From NCBI GenBank assembly GCA_043762325.1, contig JAYUMU010000175.1:1-64000 (forward strand): a stretch of DNA of 64,000 nt. Reading direction: 5' to 3'. Both the position numbers and the translations under genes were made by a program. This DNA is from JANXSS01 sp025356535 (GTDB lineage Bacteria > Pseudomonadota > Gammaproteobacteria > Burkholderiales > Burkholderiaceae_D). Under the pieces are notes generated by a model. That model was not told the origin of the DNA and did not search any database. It saw only the letters and a list, made by a program, of their open reading frames with translations. Positions 46,222-56,265 of this stretch are shown here, one piece after another (positions within the stretch are counted from its first letter, which is position 1; every line of letters starts with the position of its first letter).

Positions 46222-46350
46222 GGGAGCACGGCAGTCGGGCAGTCAGGCGGTTGGACGATCGGGAAATTGACGGCAAGTGCGGCACTTATAGCGCAAAACC
46301 ACGTTTCAAAACAATAAACCGCTGTTTCGATGCATTAACAAAAAAGATTC

Positions 46351-46378
46351 TTGACAATAATTTTCCAGCTCTTAGAAT
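46351..46378 (+). promoter_or_regulatory. Sigma-70 promoter of the phasin gene
   Basis: TTGACA (46351-46356) and TAGAAT (46373-46378) are separated by 16 bases in an AT-rich stretch, about 75 bases before the phasin ATG. The -35 box is a perfect match and the -10 box differs at one position, the best vegetative promoter in the window. Confidence 0.75.
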
Positions 46379-46453
46379 AGCGGTTGTTGCAGTGCACAAA
46401 AGTCTTACGCGTTGCACATCCGGTCAGCCAACAATCATAATCAGGAGCACTCC

Positions 46454-47017
46454 ATGTTCACATTACCCGAAGAATTCTCAGCAGCCACCAAGAGCCATTT
46501 CGAAGCGCAGCTGGCGATGATCACCGCGCTGACCAACAAGGCATTCGAAAGCGTCGAAAAGATCGTCGACCTGAACATGAACGTCGTCAAGGCGTCCCTG
46601 GAAGAGTCCACCGTCGCCGCCCAGCAGCTCATGGCCGTCAAGGACCCGCAGGCATTCATGGCACTGACGGCAGCCCAGGCGCAGCCGACTGCAGAAAAAG
46701 CCGTGGCTTACGGCCGTCATCTGGCAAACATCGCCTCGAGCAGCCAGGCTGAATTCACCAAGGCCGCCGAAGCGCAGATCGCCGAAACCAACCGCAAGGT
46801 ACTGGCGCTGGTCGAAGAAGTCACCAAGAACGCGCCGGCAGGTTCGGAGCAGATGGTCGCCATGATGAAGTCGGCGCTGGGCAATGCAAACGCCGGCTAC
46901 GAGCAACTGACGAAGACCACCAAGCAGGCAGTCGAAGCGCTGGAAGGCAACCTCAACAGCGCCGTTTCCCAGTTCACGCAAGCTGCAGAAAAAACCGCGG
47001 GCCGCGGCAAGAAATAA
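46454..47017 (+). CDS. phaP: Phasin family protein (PhaP)
   Basis: 187 residues, largely helical and Ala-rich. Phasins coat polyhydroxyalkanoate granules in the cytoplasm and control their number and size. MFTLPEEFSAATKSHFEAQLAMITALTNKAFESVEKIVDLNM is the standard start of the betaproteobacterial phasin_2 family. The C-terminus is Lys-rich (AEKTAGRGKK). AGGAG lies just before the ATG at 46454. The gene has its own strong promoter and a strong terminator, in line with the high expression usual for phasins. PHA synthase genes are not in this window. Confidence 0.93.
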   Translation: MFTLPEEFSAATKSHFEAQLAMITALTNKAFESVEKIVDLNMNVVKASLEESTVAAQQLMAVKDPQAFMALTAAQAQPTAEKAVAYGRHLANIASSSQAEFTKAAEAQIAETNRKVLALVEEVTKNAPAGSEQMVAMMKSALGNANAGYEQLTKTTKQAVEALEGNLNSAVSQFTQAAEKTAGRGKK

Positions 47018-47111
47018 AGCGGCTGCAGGACGCAGCGGTTCGAGTCTGCACAAAGCCGGTCACATGACCGGCCGACGCACGCGCAGCAGCTGCATCTTTC
47101 GCCATCACACG

Positions 47112-47145
47112 AAAAAGCCCGCCGACAAAATCGGCGGGCTTTTTT
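47112..47145. terminator. Bidirectional rho-independent terminator
   Basis: AAGCCCGCCGA (47115-47125) pairs perfectly with TCGGCGGGCTT (47131-47141) around a CAAAA loop. An A-run precedes it and a T-run (47140-47145) follows, so it can end the phasin transcript and also the convergent stress-protein transcript ending at 47200. Confidence 0.9.
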
Positions 47146-47199
47146 ACGTCCGCATGCAGCAATCGGGCTGCAGCATGTCGTCATCGCGCTGGCAGTGAC

Positions 47200-47991
47200 T
47201 TACTGATACACATGCTCGCCACGATGGGTCTTCCATTGCTCGGCCAGGTATTGCGCGTCTTCCGATGAGCGTGGCTGGACACCCATCAAAATGCCGCCCT
47301 CCTGGATACCGGCTTCGTAATGCTTGACGCGCTCCTCCGGGATGCCCCAGCCGATGAGTGCGCCGAGCAGGCCACCGGTGACGCCGCCGGCACCGGCGCC
47401 GGCCAGTGCGGCTGCCAGCGGGCCGGCAACGACCAGACCGATGCCCGGCACCACCAGCGAGGTGCCGATTGCCGCCACGGCAGCGGCAATCGCGCCCAGC
47501 GTGCCGCCGATCGCGCCACCGATGCCGGCACCCTCCGCTGCCTTGCTGCCCAGTTCGGTCTGAGCGGCGGCGTCGCCGGAAAAATGGCGCTTGCGGGTTT
47601 CATCCGACATCACCAGGTTGACGTCCTTATTGTCATAGCCGCGCGATGCAACGGATTCATAGGCGCGCTCGGCGCTTTCCCGGTCGCGAAACAGGCCGGT
47701 CAGCATGCCGGAACTGTCGCGGGCGCCGAGGCTCGATGTCGTGCCGGTCATGCCGCTGGTGGCGCTGGTGCTGCTGGCGCCACCAGCACCGGTGCCGCCG
47801 GTCAGGCCGGCGTCCATGGTGCTGCCGGCCATGCCCGAGGTGATGTCCATGCTGTTGCCGGCGGCGCTTCCTGTCGGGGCTCCTGGCGTCGTTCCCGGCG
47901 TGGTCCCTGCCGTGCCGCCGGAAGTGCCTACCACCGTGGGTTCGGCGCCAGCGACGGTATGGGTCGTGATGGTCTCATTCGTATTCGTCAT
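47200..47991 (-). CDS. Glycine-zipper protein with heat-induced YflT-like domain
   Basis: 263 residues. The first 90 residues are low complexity, rich in Thr, Gly, Ser and Met. A short domain then begins with GLFRDRESAERAYESVASRGYDNKDVNLVMSDETRKRHF, typical of general-stress YflT-like (ypzF) N-domains. A long Gly/Ala glycine-zipper (about residues 145-215, GGAIGGTLGAIAAAVAAIGT and similar) suggests membrane insertion. The end is WGIPEERVKHYEAGIQEGGILMGVQPRS. Homologues are common in Oxalobacteraceae and usually stress-induced. The ATG at 47991 has GGAGTG upstream. No partner gene is evident. Confidence 0.75.
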   Translation of the reverse strand: MTNTNETITTHTVAGAEPTVVGTSGGTAGTTPGTTPGAPTGSAAGNSMDITSGMAGSTMDAGLTGGTGAGGASSTSATSGMTGTTSSLGARDSSGMLTGLFRDRESAERAYESVASRGYDNKDVNLVMSDETRKRHFSGDAAAQTELGSKAAEGAGIGGAIGGTLGAIAAAVAAIGTSLVVPGIGLVVAGPLAAALAGAGAGGVTGGLLGALIGWGIPEERVKHYEAGIQEGGILMGVQPRSSEDAQYLAEQWKTHRGEHVYQ

Positions 47992-48164
47992 GATCACTCC
48001 TTTGAACGTGCGATTTTCGCATCGGTGGACAGAGCGTAATGCGTGAGAATTCAGCCGCCTATAGGACAGCCGCGACAGCCGATGTAGAACTATAGGAGTG
48101 GCATGTGCAGCAACGAATCCTGCACGCGCCCGGTGCAGGGATCGGGGAAGCGTTTTGCCGCCGC

Positions 48165-51110
48165 TTAGCCCTCGATGTGCATGGCTTGGATCACGCGCGT
48201 GATCCGCTGCATGGCGACGTTGTCTGCCGCTGCCGGCAAGGCGCACAACTGCGCCACGCGGGTGCGTGCCGATTGTTGATCGCCTGTATTGGCGGCCCTG
48301 AAGGTCGACTGCAGGCCCGCGACCTGCAAGGCCAGACGCTCGCGCTGGAATGCGGGCGGCGACTCGAGCGCGTAGTCGACTTCCAGGCGCAGTAACGCCG
48401 CGTCGCGCGGCGCCTGATTGGTTTGCAACAGGTGGGCATGCGCTGCGTCGTTGGCTGCTGCAGCCGCAAGGGCGGCATCGAAGCGACGACGCAGTGCCTG
48501 CTCCAATTCACCGTTCGGCGCCGCCGGCTGCGGCCATCGCGTGGCCAGTGCAGCGACGGCGCCCGTGTCCTGTGCCAGCAGCAAGTGCTCGGCTTGCTGG
48601 CACAGCGCCAGGCATGCACAGACCGCTTCTGCCTGCCGCCGGGCCGCCGCCTGTTGACCAGCCACCCGGTGCGCCTCGATTGCCTGCACGGCTGCCTCGA
48701 AGCGGGCCTGCAATGTCGCCTGTGCGGCGCGTGGCACCGGGCCGGCCGCGTCCCACTGCGCCCGCGTCTCGCGCAGCAAGGCCGCACGTTGCCCCGCCGT
48801 CAACGCAACATCGGCCACGCTGCGTTCGAGCACTGCGCAAAGTTCCTGTTTCTGCGACAGGCCGGCGTTGCGCTGCGCATCTGCTGCGGCGCCGGCATTT
48901 TTTCTTTCAGTGAAAACGGCGTCGCATGCCGACCGGAAGCGCAGCCAGCTTGCCTGCTCTTCCTGGCGCGTCAGGGGAAAGGCCTTGGCGGCCTGCTGCC
49001 AACGCGCCTGGAGTGCCTGCAGGCGCTCCGGCGTATCGCGCGCCTGCGGCGGCAGTCCCGCCACCTCGTCGATCAGCGCCTGGCGCGCGGCCAGTTCTTC
49101 CTGTTGACGTGATTCAAGCTGCAGGGCCAGCGGTTGCAGCGCTTGCGCAAATGCCGCGCCGAGACGCTTGTGCTCCTTGCGTTCGATCGGCCCGAGCCGC
49201 TGCCACAGGGTGCGCACGCGCTGGGAGAAGGCGGCTAGCGAGCGCCAGTCGGTTGACTCTGCCTGTGCTGCAGGCAGGCCGGCGCCCTGCACGAATCCGG
49301 TGACTTCATCGATCAGCTCCTGCGCCTTCTGCGCATTGGCGGCGCGCTCCTGCGACAGGACGGCGAAGTGGGCTGCCACCGGCGCATAGGCCGTCGTGCA
49401 GGCGGTGTCGAAGCGCAGCCAGAGGGCGCGCGGCGCCGGGCCGGCCGAGGCATCGAGCGCACGCCAGCGTTCGCGCATGCTGCCGACTTTCTTTGCCAGT
49501 TCGGTGATCGCAAGTTCCTGCGCCGGCAGCGCCTCGACCGCGGCCAGCAATTCCTCACGCGATACCGTGCCGCCCCAGCGGGCCCAGCCTTGCAGGCGAC
49601 CGAGTTCGGCGCGCGCCGCATTCAGGGCCGACTGCTGCGATGTCGTCGCCCGGCTGCCCTCCTGATCGAGGCCGCGCAGCAGCCGGTCGGCTTCCATTGC
49701 ACGCTGCAGCGCGCCTTCCTCGAGCGCTGCCTGCAGGGCTTCGAGCGCCGCGGCGCGCTGCTGGCGCTGTTCTTCGGTGTCGCCGTTGCGGGCTACGGTG
49801 CTATTCGGCGCATGCGCCTGCAAACCCTCCTGCATGCTGCCGACTGTGTTGCCGGCAGCTTTGGACGCGGTACGCGCCCTTGACGGCGGCACCGGCGCAG
49901 GCGCCGGCTTCAGGCGCGCCAGCAAGACGTCGAAACGCTGCTGCAGCGCGTCCCTGCGCACCGGGTCGGCTACGACCGGCAAGGCGCGCCAGGCCTGCTG
50001 CAGCGTTGCGATCGTTGGCAGGCCTTGCACTGCAGTTGCCTGCGGCGTGGCTGGCTCAGCGGGAGCAGCCGCCAGGTCGCCTGCGGTATCGGTTTCCGGG
50101 GTGATCGGAGCATCTGCAGCACCGGACGCGTCGGCAGTGTCAAAAATATCGGCGCTGTCGGCTACTTCGGCTACGTCGGCTACGTCGACACTGTCGGCTT
50201 TGTCGGCTACGTCGATTTTGTCGACACTGTCGGCTCGATCGGCACTGTCGGCACTGTCGGCACTGTCGACAACGATGCCCGTCGAATCGACGGGCGCAGA
50301 CGGCATCGCCGCCTGCGCCTCCCATAGATCGAGGGCGGCTTCGCGTGCGGCGATGCTGGCCGCAGCGGCATCGAGTGCGCTGCTTGCCTGCTGCAGTCGC
50401 TCATGCAGGCGCGCCAGTTCGGGCAGCAGCTGTTTGGGCAGGCTGGGCAGCTCCGCATGCTGCGTGGCTGCGGCCAGCGTGTTGCCGGCCGACTGCGCCG
50501 CGCCTGCAATCGTCGCGTGCGACGCACTCTCGTCTGCAAGAATGCCGCGCAGCTTCGCGCTCGCGTCCAGCACCATGCGCTGCAATGCGGCCTGCGCCTG
50601 CAGGCGCTGTTCGAGCCTGCGGTGCGCTGCCGTAAAGGCTGCAGCGGCTGCCGACGGTGGCGCTCCGATCGCCTGCCAGTCGCGTTCCACGGCCACCACC
50701 TGGTTTGCCCGCAATGCCGGCTCGTCGCAAAGCGATTCGGCTTGCGCCAGCACTGCCTGCGCGCGCTGGTGTGCCAGGTCCTGCTGCGCGAGGACGGCCA
50801 GGCGCTGCTGCATCAGTTTTGCGACCCGACGGTCGGTCTCGCGCATGGCCTTGTAGACCTGCTCGAGATGGCCCTTGCCGTGAACTGCTTGCGCTGCCAC
50901 CAGACGCGCCTCGGCAACGCCGGATGAAAGGATGAAGCGCACGGCGGCTGCCTCGTCGCTGCCAACCGATCCTGCCTGATCGAGCGCCTGCTGGCGCAGC
51001 ACCGCCGCCGGTGGCGGCGGCGGCGGTGCGGGTACCGCGACGGTGTTTTTGGTTTTTACATCCGGGGCGGTTGCAGCGGATTTCTTGCGTTTGAAAAGAA
51101 AATCGAACAT
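48165..51110 (-). CDS. DUF349-domain coiled protein
   Basis: 981 residues, almost wholly helical and rich in Ala, Gln, Glu and Arg. Several DUF349-type units recur, with the pattern Trp-Arg/Lys-x-Leu near a Pro then a Phe-x-x-A-C (for example RWRALDASAGPAPRALWLRFDTACTTAYAP, and later ARWQQAAKAFPLTRQEEQASWLRFRSACDAVF). The start MFDFLFKRKKSA is typical of the betaproteobacterial group. A Ser-Ala-Asp/Val-Ala-Asp low-complexity stretch (about residues 280-320) splits the protein. The function of DUF349 proteins is not known. It is divergent from urtA. Confidence 0.8.
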   Translation of the reverse strand: MFDFLFKRKKSAATAPDVKTKNTVAVPAPPPPPPAAVLRQQALDQAGSVGSDEAAAVRFILSSGVAEARLVAAQAVHGKGHLEQVYKAMRETDRRVAKLMQQRLAVLAQQDLAHQRAQAVLAQAESLCDEPALRANQVVAVERDWQAIGAPPSAAAAAFTAAHRRLEQRLQAQAALQRMVLDASAKLRGILADESASHATIAGAAQSAGNTLAAATQHAELPSLPKQLLPELARLHERLQQASSALDAAAASIAAREAALDLWEAQAAMPSAPVDSTGIVVDSADSADSADRADSVDKIDVADKADSVDVADVAEVADSADIFDTADASGAADAPITPETDTAGDLAAAPAEPATPQATAVQGLPTIATLQQAWRALPVVADPVRRDALQQRFDVLLARLKPAPAPVPPSRARTASKAAGNTVGSMQEGLQAHAPNSTVARNGDTEEQRQQRAAALEALQAALEEGALQRAMEADRLLRGLDQEGSRATTSQQSALNAARAELGRLQGWARWGGTVSREELLAAVEALPAQELAITELAKKVGSMRERWRALDASAGPAPRALWLRFDTACTTAYAPVAAHFAVLSQERAANAQKAQELIDEVTGFVQGAGLPAAQAESTDWRSLAAFSQRVRTLWQRLGPIERKEHKRLGAAFAQALQPLALQLESRQQEELAARQALIDEVAGLPPQARDTPERLQALQARWQQAAKAFPLTRQEEQASWLRFRSACDAVFTERKNAGAAADAQRNAGLSQKQELCAVLERSVADVALTAGQRAALLRETRAQWDAAGPVPRAAQATLQARFEAAVQAIEAHRVAGQQAAARRQAEAVCACLALCQQAEHLLLAQDTGAVAALATRWPQPAAPNGELEQALRRRFDAALAAAAANDAAHAHLLQTNQAPRDAALLRLEVDYALESPPAFQRERLALQVAGLQSTFRAANTGDQQSARTRVAQLCALPAAADNVAMQRITRVIQAMHIEG
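50150..50273. repeat. Degenerate SAD/VAD-coding microsatellite inside the DUF349 gene
   Basis: Imperfect 9- and 12-base units built on CTGTCGGCA or TACGTCGGC recur through this stretch. Three perfect 9-base units (TCGGCACTG) stand at 50239-50265. On the coding (minus) strand they give Ser-Ala-Asp and Val-Ala-Asp repeats. Unit lengths are multiples of three, so copy-number change would keep the frame. Confidence 0.7.
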
Positions 51111-51190
51111 TGGAACCGTCAGTCATGGGCGCTGTACGCAATCGCGCATCATAGCAAGTCGGCAAGCCCAATGCGTGCAACCGTCACCCT

Positions 51191-51205
51191 GCACGCCTTT
51201 GGTCA
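51191..51205. promoter_or_regulatory. Weak second NtrC-like site upstream of urtA
   Basis: GCAC-N7-GTCA at 51191-51205 matches the left half of the NtrC consensus and two of four bases of the right half. Its centre lies 41 bases upstream of the better site at 51232-51246, close to four helical turns. Confidence 0.3.
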
Positions 51206-51231
51206 CATCGCCGGTGCATGTCCGGCAAAAC

Positions 51232-51246
51232 GCACCGCACGGGTGC
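51232..51246. promoter_or_regulatory. Candidate NtrC-binding site upstream of urtA
   Basis: GCACCGCACGGGTGC is an inverted repeat of the form GCAC-N7-GTGC, the core and spacing of NtrC enhancer sites. Its centre is about 96 bases upstream of the start point predicted from the -24/-12 element, within normal enhancer range. Confidence 0.5.
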
Positions 51247-51307
51247 GCCTGCGGCTTTGCCAGGGATGCATTCGCTGCCCGCATGCACCAAAAGCGCGTT
51301 GTGTCGA

Positions 51308-51323
51308 TGGCACGCATTCTGCT
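51308..51323 (+). promoter_or_regulatory. Candidate sigma-54 (-24/-12) promoter of the urea operon
   Basis: TGGCACGCATTCTGCT has the invariant GG and GC dinucleotides with exactly ten bases between them, and the full TGGCACG -24 box. It differs from consensus only at the first T of TTGCT. It lies about 53 bases before the urtA ATG. Together with the upstream GCAC-N7-GTGC site it suggests NtrC control under nitrogen limitation. Confidence 0.6.
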
Positions 51324-51375
51324 AAAGCATTCCCTCAGAAACACCCCCCTTCATCGTTCCAGTCCAGGAGTCCAC

Positions 51376-52629
51376 ATGACCCGTCGTACCTTCTTGAAAG
51401 CCACCGCTGGTGGCGCATTGACCCTGATGATGGCAACGCCGCTGTTGCCGGCGCAGGCAGCCGACACGATCAAGGTCGGCATCCTGCATTCGCTCTCCGG
51501 CACCATGGCCATCTCGGAAACGTCGCTCAAAGACGTCGCACTGATGACGATCGACGAGATCAATGCAAAGGGCGGCGTGATGGGCAAGAAGCTCGAAGCG
51601 GTGATCGTCGACCCGGCATCGAACTGGCCGCTGTTTGCGGAAAAGGCGCGCCAGCTGGTCGGGCAGGACAAGGTCGCCGTGGTCTTCGGCTGCTGGACAT
51701 CGGTGTCGCGCAAATCGGTGCTGCCGGTCTTCAAGGAATTGAACAGCCTGCTGTTCTACCCGGTGCAGTACGAAGGCGAGGAACTGGAAAAGAATGTCTT
51801 CTACACGGGCGCGGCGCCAAACCAGCAGGCCATTCCCGCAACCGAATACCTGATGTCGAAGGATGGCGGCGGCGCCAAGCGCTTCGTGCTGCTCGGCACC
51901 GACTATGTCTATCCGCGCACTACCAACAAGATCCTGCGCGCTTTCCTGCACAGCAAGGGCGTCAAGGACAGCGACATCGACGAGGTCTACACGCCGTTCG
52001 GCCATTCGGACTACCAGACCATCGTTGCCAACATCAAGAAGTTCTCGGCTGGCGGCAAGACGGCAGTGATCTCGACCATCAACGGCGACTCCAACGTGCC
52101 CTTCTACAAGGAACTGGGTAACGCCGGCCTGAAGGCGACCGATGTGCCGGTGGTGGCGTTTTCGGTCGGCGAGGAAGAGCTGCGCGGCGTCGACACCAAG
52201 CCGCTGCTCGGCCACCTGGCTGCCTGGAATTATTTCGAGTCGGTCAAGAATCCGGTCAACACCGCCTTCATCAACCAGTGGAAAGCCTATGCGCTGGCCA
52301 AGAAACTGCCGAACGCCGCAACGGTGGTGACCAACGATCCGATGGAAGCGACCTACGTCGGCATCCACATGTGGAAGCAGGCAGTGGAAAAAGCCAAGTC
52401 GACCGACACCGACAAGGTCATTGCAGCAATGGCCGGCCAGACCTTCAAGGCGCCGTCCGGCTTCGAGCTGATGATGGACCCGACCAACCACCACCTGCAC
52501 AAGCCGGTGATGATCGGCGAGATCAAGGGTGACGGCCAGTTCAACGTCGTGTGGAAGACCAAGACCGCGGTACGCGCCCAGCCATGGAGCCCTTACATCG
52601 CCGGCAACGAAGGCAAGCAAAAGCTCTGA
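51376..52629 (+). CDS. urtA: Urea ABC transporter substrate-binding protein
   Basis: 417 residues. UrtA binds urea in the periplasm for the UrtBCDE importer. The N-terminus has a twin-arginine motif (RRTFLK) before a hydrophobic segment and PLLPAQA cleavage site, so Tat export is likely. Mature sequence: DTIKVGILHSLSGTMAISETSLKD, WTSVSRKSVLPVF, FYPVQYEGEE and NQQAIPATEYL, all typical of UrtA/FmdD. The ATG at 51376 has AGGAG five bases upstream. It is separated from urtB by a REP-like repeat region, while the remaining urt genes overlap. Confidence 0.95.
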   Translation: MTRRTFLKATAGGALTLMMATPLLPAQAADTIKVGILHSLSGTMAISETSLKDVALMTIDEINAKGGVMGKKLEAVIVDPASNWPLFAEKARQLVGQDKVAVVFGCWTSVSRKSVLPVFKELNSLLFYPVQYEGEELEKNVFYTGAAPNQQAIPATEYLMSKDGGGAKRFVLLGTDYVYPRTTNKILRAFLHSKGVKDSDIDEVYTPFGHSDYQTIVANIKKFSAGGKTAVISTINGDSNVPFYKELGNAGLKATDVPVVAFSVGEEELRGVDTKPLLGHLAAWNYFESVKNPVNTAFINQWKAYALAKKLPNAATVVTNDPMEATYVGIHMWKQAVEKAKSTDTDKVIAAMAGQTFKAPSGFELMMDPTNHHLHKPVMIGEIKGDGQFNVVWKTKTAVRAQPWSPYIAGNEGKQKL

Positions 52630-52637
52630 GCACCGTC

Positions 52638-52720
52638 GCTGACCCCGATTTCCGATTCATGAAATCGCCATGAAATCGGGGTCAGAGTGCGATTTGATTA
52701 AAAATAAATGGGGTCAGAGT
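52638..52720. repeat. REP-like palindromic repeat between urtA and urtB
   Basis: CTGACCCCGATTTC (52639-52652) and GAAATCGGGGTCAG (52672-52685) are perfect 14-bp inverted repeats around a 19-base loop. GGGGTCAGAGT occurs twice in direct orientation (52678-52688 and 52710-52720). The unit resembles REP sequences of the GGGGTCAG type that I associate with RAYT transposases (from memory; not checked). It ends 11 bases before the urtB ATG. Confidence 0.7.
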
Positions 52721-52731
52721 CAGATTAATCC

Positions 52732-54336
52732 ATGCGATCCGTACACCGTGCTGCCCTTTTCCTCCTGCTTTCATTTCACGCCGTCGCTGCCTTCGCGGCA
52801 ATCGACGGCGCCCTCCTGAAACCGCTTGCCGGCGACGATGCCGATGCCCGCATCGACGCGGTCGGCCGCATTGCATTGCTGGCCAATGCCGATGCACTGC
52901 GCCTGCTCAATGCGCTGAAGAACGACGCCGTATTGGCCACGCCGGCCGGCAAACTTTTCATTGTCGAAGGCGACGCCGCTTTCGATCCGCAGACCGGCAA
53001 CAAGAGCGCCCTGCCCGCCGACAGCGAGGCGATCACCGTCAACAACCGGCTGCGCAGTGCCGTCGACGATGCCTTGTCCGGCCTCAAGCTGCTCTCGGCT
53101 GACCCGGTCGAGCGCCGCGCCGCCGCAGTCGCGCTGCAAAAAACCGCGACACCGGCACAAGCGCCGCTGATCGCCGCCGCCCTGAAAAAGGAAACCGATC
53201 CTGGCATCAAGGCGCTGCTCGAACTGGTGTCGGCCACCGCCAACCTGCAGTCGCCCGACGCCGCAGTGCGCAAGACTGCCGTCATTGCGCTGACCGGCAG
53301 CACCAATGCCAACCTGAAGCCGATCCTGCAGAAAATGCTGTCGAAGAATCCCGACGGCAGCAACGTCGAACCCGATGAAGCGGTGCGCGTCGAAGCGGTG
53401 CACACGCTGCAGGCATTGAATGGCCGCCTGGCGCGCACCGAATTTGTCGGCAACCTGTTCTACGGCATCTCGCTTGGCAGCGTGCTGCTGCTGACCGCGC
53501 TGGGACTCGCGATCACTTTCGGCCTGATGGGCATCATCAACATGGCGCATGGCGAACTGCTGATGATCGGCGCCTACACCACCTATGTCTGCCAGCTCCT
53601 GTTTCGAAAATTCCTGCCGGGCGCACTCGACGCCTACCTGATCGTCGCCCTGCCCGCTGCTTTTCTGGTCGCCGGCGGCATCGGCGTGATCCTCGAGCGC
53701 ACCGTCATCCGCTGGCTGTATGGCCGCCCGCTCGAAACCCTGCTGGCGACCTGGGGCATCAGCCTGATGCTGATGCAACTGGTGCGCACCATCTTCGGCG
53801 CGCAGAACGTCGAAGTGGCGAACCCGAGCTGGATGTCGGGCGGCGTCACCATGCTCGGCACGCTGGTGCTGTCGTACAACCGGATCGTGATCATCTTCTT
53901 CGCGCTCTTCGTGGTCGCAGCCGTCTGGCTGATCCTGAACCGCACCCGGCTGGGCCTGTTCGTGCGCGCCGTGATGCAGAACCGCCGCATGGCGGACTGC
54001 GTCGGTGTTGCCACCGACCGGGTCGACATGCTGACCTTCGGCCTCGGCTGCGGCATTGCGGGTCTGGGCGGCGTAGCACTCTCGCAGCTGGGCAATGTCG
54101 GACCGGACCTGGGACAAAGCTACATCGTCGATTCCTTCATGGTGGTGGTGCTGGGCGGCGTCGGCCAGCTGGCCGGTACCGTGATTGCCGCCATCGGCCT
54201 GGGCGAAGTCAACAAGTTCCTCGAACCGGTCGCCGGCGCCGTGCTGGCAAAGATCGCGATCCTGGTATTCATCATCATCTTCATCCAGAAGCGTCCGCAG
54301 GGACTGTTTGCGATGAAGGGCAGGAGCGCGGAATGA
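52732..54336 (+). CDS. urtB: Urea ABC transporter permease UrtB
   Basis: 534 residues: a signal peptide, a periplasmic helical region of about 220 residues (HEAT-like, ADPVERRAAAVALQK), then eight or so membrane segments of the LivH type. Markers in the membrane part are FGLMGIINMAHGELLMIGAYTTY, LATWGISLMLMQLVRTIFG and NVGPDLGQSYIVDSFMVVVLGGVGQLAGT. The long N-terminal extension is normal for UrtB. No ribosome site precedes the ATG at 52732; the sequence before it is the end of the REP-like repeat, so translation may depend on weak initiation or re-initiation. Confidence 0.94.
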   Translation: MRSVHRAALFLLLSFHAVAAFAAIDGALLKPLAGDDADARIDAVGRIALLANADALRLLNALKNDAVLATPAGKLFIVEGDAAFDPQTGNKSALPADSEAITVNNRLRSAVDDALSGLKLLSADPVERRAAAVALQKTATPAQAPLIAAALKKETDPGIKALLELVSATANLQSPDAAVRKTAVIALTGSTNANLKPILQKMLSKNPDGSNVEPDEAVRVEAVHTLQALNGRLARTEFVGNLFYGISLGSVLLLTALGLAITFGLMGIINMAHGELLMIGAYTTYVCQLLFRKFLPGALDAYLIVALPAAFLVAGGIGVILERTVIRWLYGRPLETLLATWGISLMLMQLVRTIFGAQNVEVANPSWMSGGVTMLGTLVLSYNRIVIIFFALFVVAAVWLILNRTRLGLFVRAVMQNRRMADCVGVATDRVDMLTFGLGCGIAGLGGVALSQLGNVGPDLGQSYIVDSFMVVVLGGVGQLAGTVIAAIGLGEVNKFLEPVAGAVLAKIAILVFIIIFIQKRPQGLFAMKGRSAE

Positions 54337-55414
54337 GCGCGCGCCTGTTCTCCCGACCGACCTGGATCGGCATCGCCGTCTGCACCCTGCTGCTGGCGTC
54401 GCTGCCGCTGCTGAACCTGGCCACGCCCCCCGGCCACCTGCTGCACGTGGCGCCGTACACGATCGCGCTGATCGGCAAGTTCATGTGCTACGCGCTGGCC
54501 GCGCTGGCGCTGGACCTGGTGTGGGGTTACACCGGCATCCTGTCGCTGGGCCATGGCGTCTTTTTTGCGCTGGGCGGCTACGCGCACGGCATGTACCTGA
54601 TGCGCGCCATCGGCCGTGACGGCGTCTATCAGAGCAACCTGCCGGACTTCATGGTCTTCCTCGACTGGAAGACCTATCCCTGGTACTGGTCGCTGACCGA
54701 CAATTTCTGGTACTGCATGGCGCTGGTGGTGCTGGTGCCGGGCGTGCTGGCCTTCGTCTTCGGCTACTTCGCCTTCCGCTCGCGCATCAAGGGCGTGTAT
54801 TTCTCGATCATCACGCAGGCGATGACGTTTGCCTTCATGCTGCTGTTCTTTCGCAACGACACCGGCTTTGGCGGCAACAATGGCTTTACCGATTTCAAGC
54901 GCATCCTCGGCCATGCGATCACGGCGCCGTCGACCCGGGCGGTGCTGTACCTGCTCACGCTTGCCCTGCTGCTGACGGCGCTGGTCGGCTGCCGCTGGAT
55001 CGTCACCTCCAAGCTCGGCCGCGTGCTGCAGGCGGTGCGCGACGCCGAATCGCGCCTGATGTTCATCGGCTACAACCCGCTCTGGTTCAAGCTGTTCGTC
55101 TGGACGCTCTCGGCGGTACTGTGCGGCATTGCCGGCGCACTTTACGTGCCGCAGGTCGGCATCATCAATCCGTCCGAAATGTCGCCGGGCAATTCGATCG
55201 AGATCGTGATCTGGGCGGCGGTGGGCGGACGCGGTTCGCTGATCGGCCCGATCATCGGCGCCTTTTCCGTCAATGGCTTGAAGAGCTGGTTCACCGGCGC
55301 CTTTCCGGAGCTGTGGCTGTTTGCACTCGGCCTGCTGTTCATCCTGGTGACGCTGTTCATGCCCGACGGCGTGCTCGGCCTGGCAAAAAAACTGGCAGCC
55401 AGAAAGAGGTCGGC

Positions 55415-55418
<4 letters not shown>
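54333..55418 (+). CDS. urtC: Urea ABC transporter permease UrtC
   Basis: 361 residues with about ten membrane segments, LivM type. It forms the urea channel with UrtB. Markers: ALAALALDLVWGYTGILSLGHGVFFALGGYAHGMYLM, YFAFRSRIKGVYFSIITQAMTFAFMLLFFRN and GIAGALYVPQVGIINPSEM. The start overlaps the urtB stop by four bases (ATGA). Confidence 0.95.
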
Positions 55419-56263
<845 letters not shown>

Positions 56264-56265
56264 CG

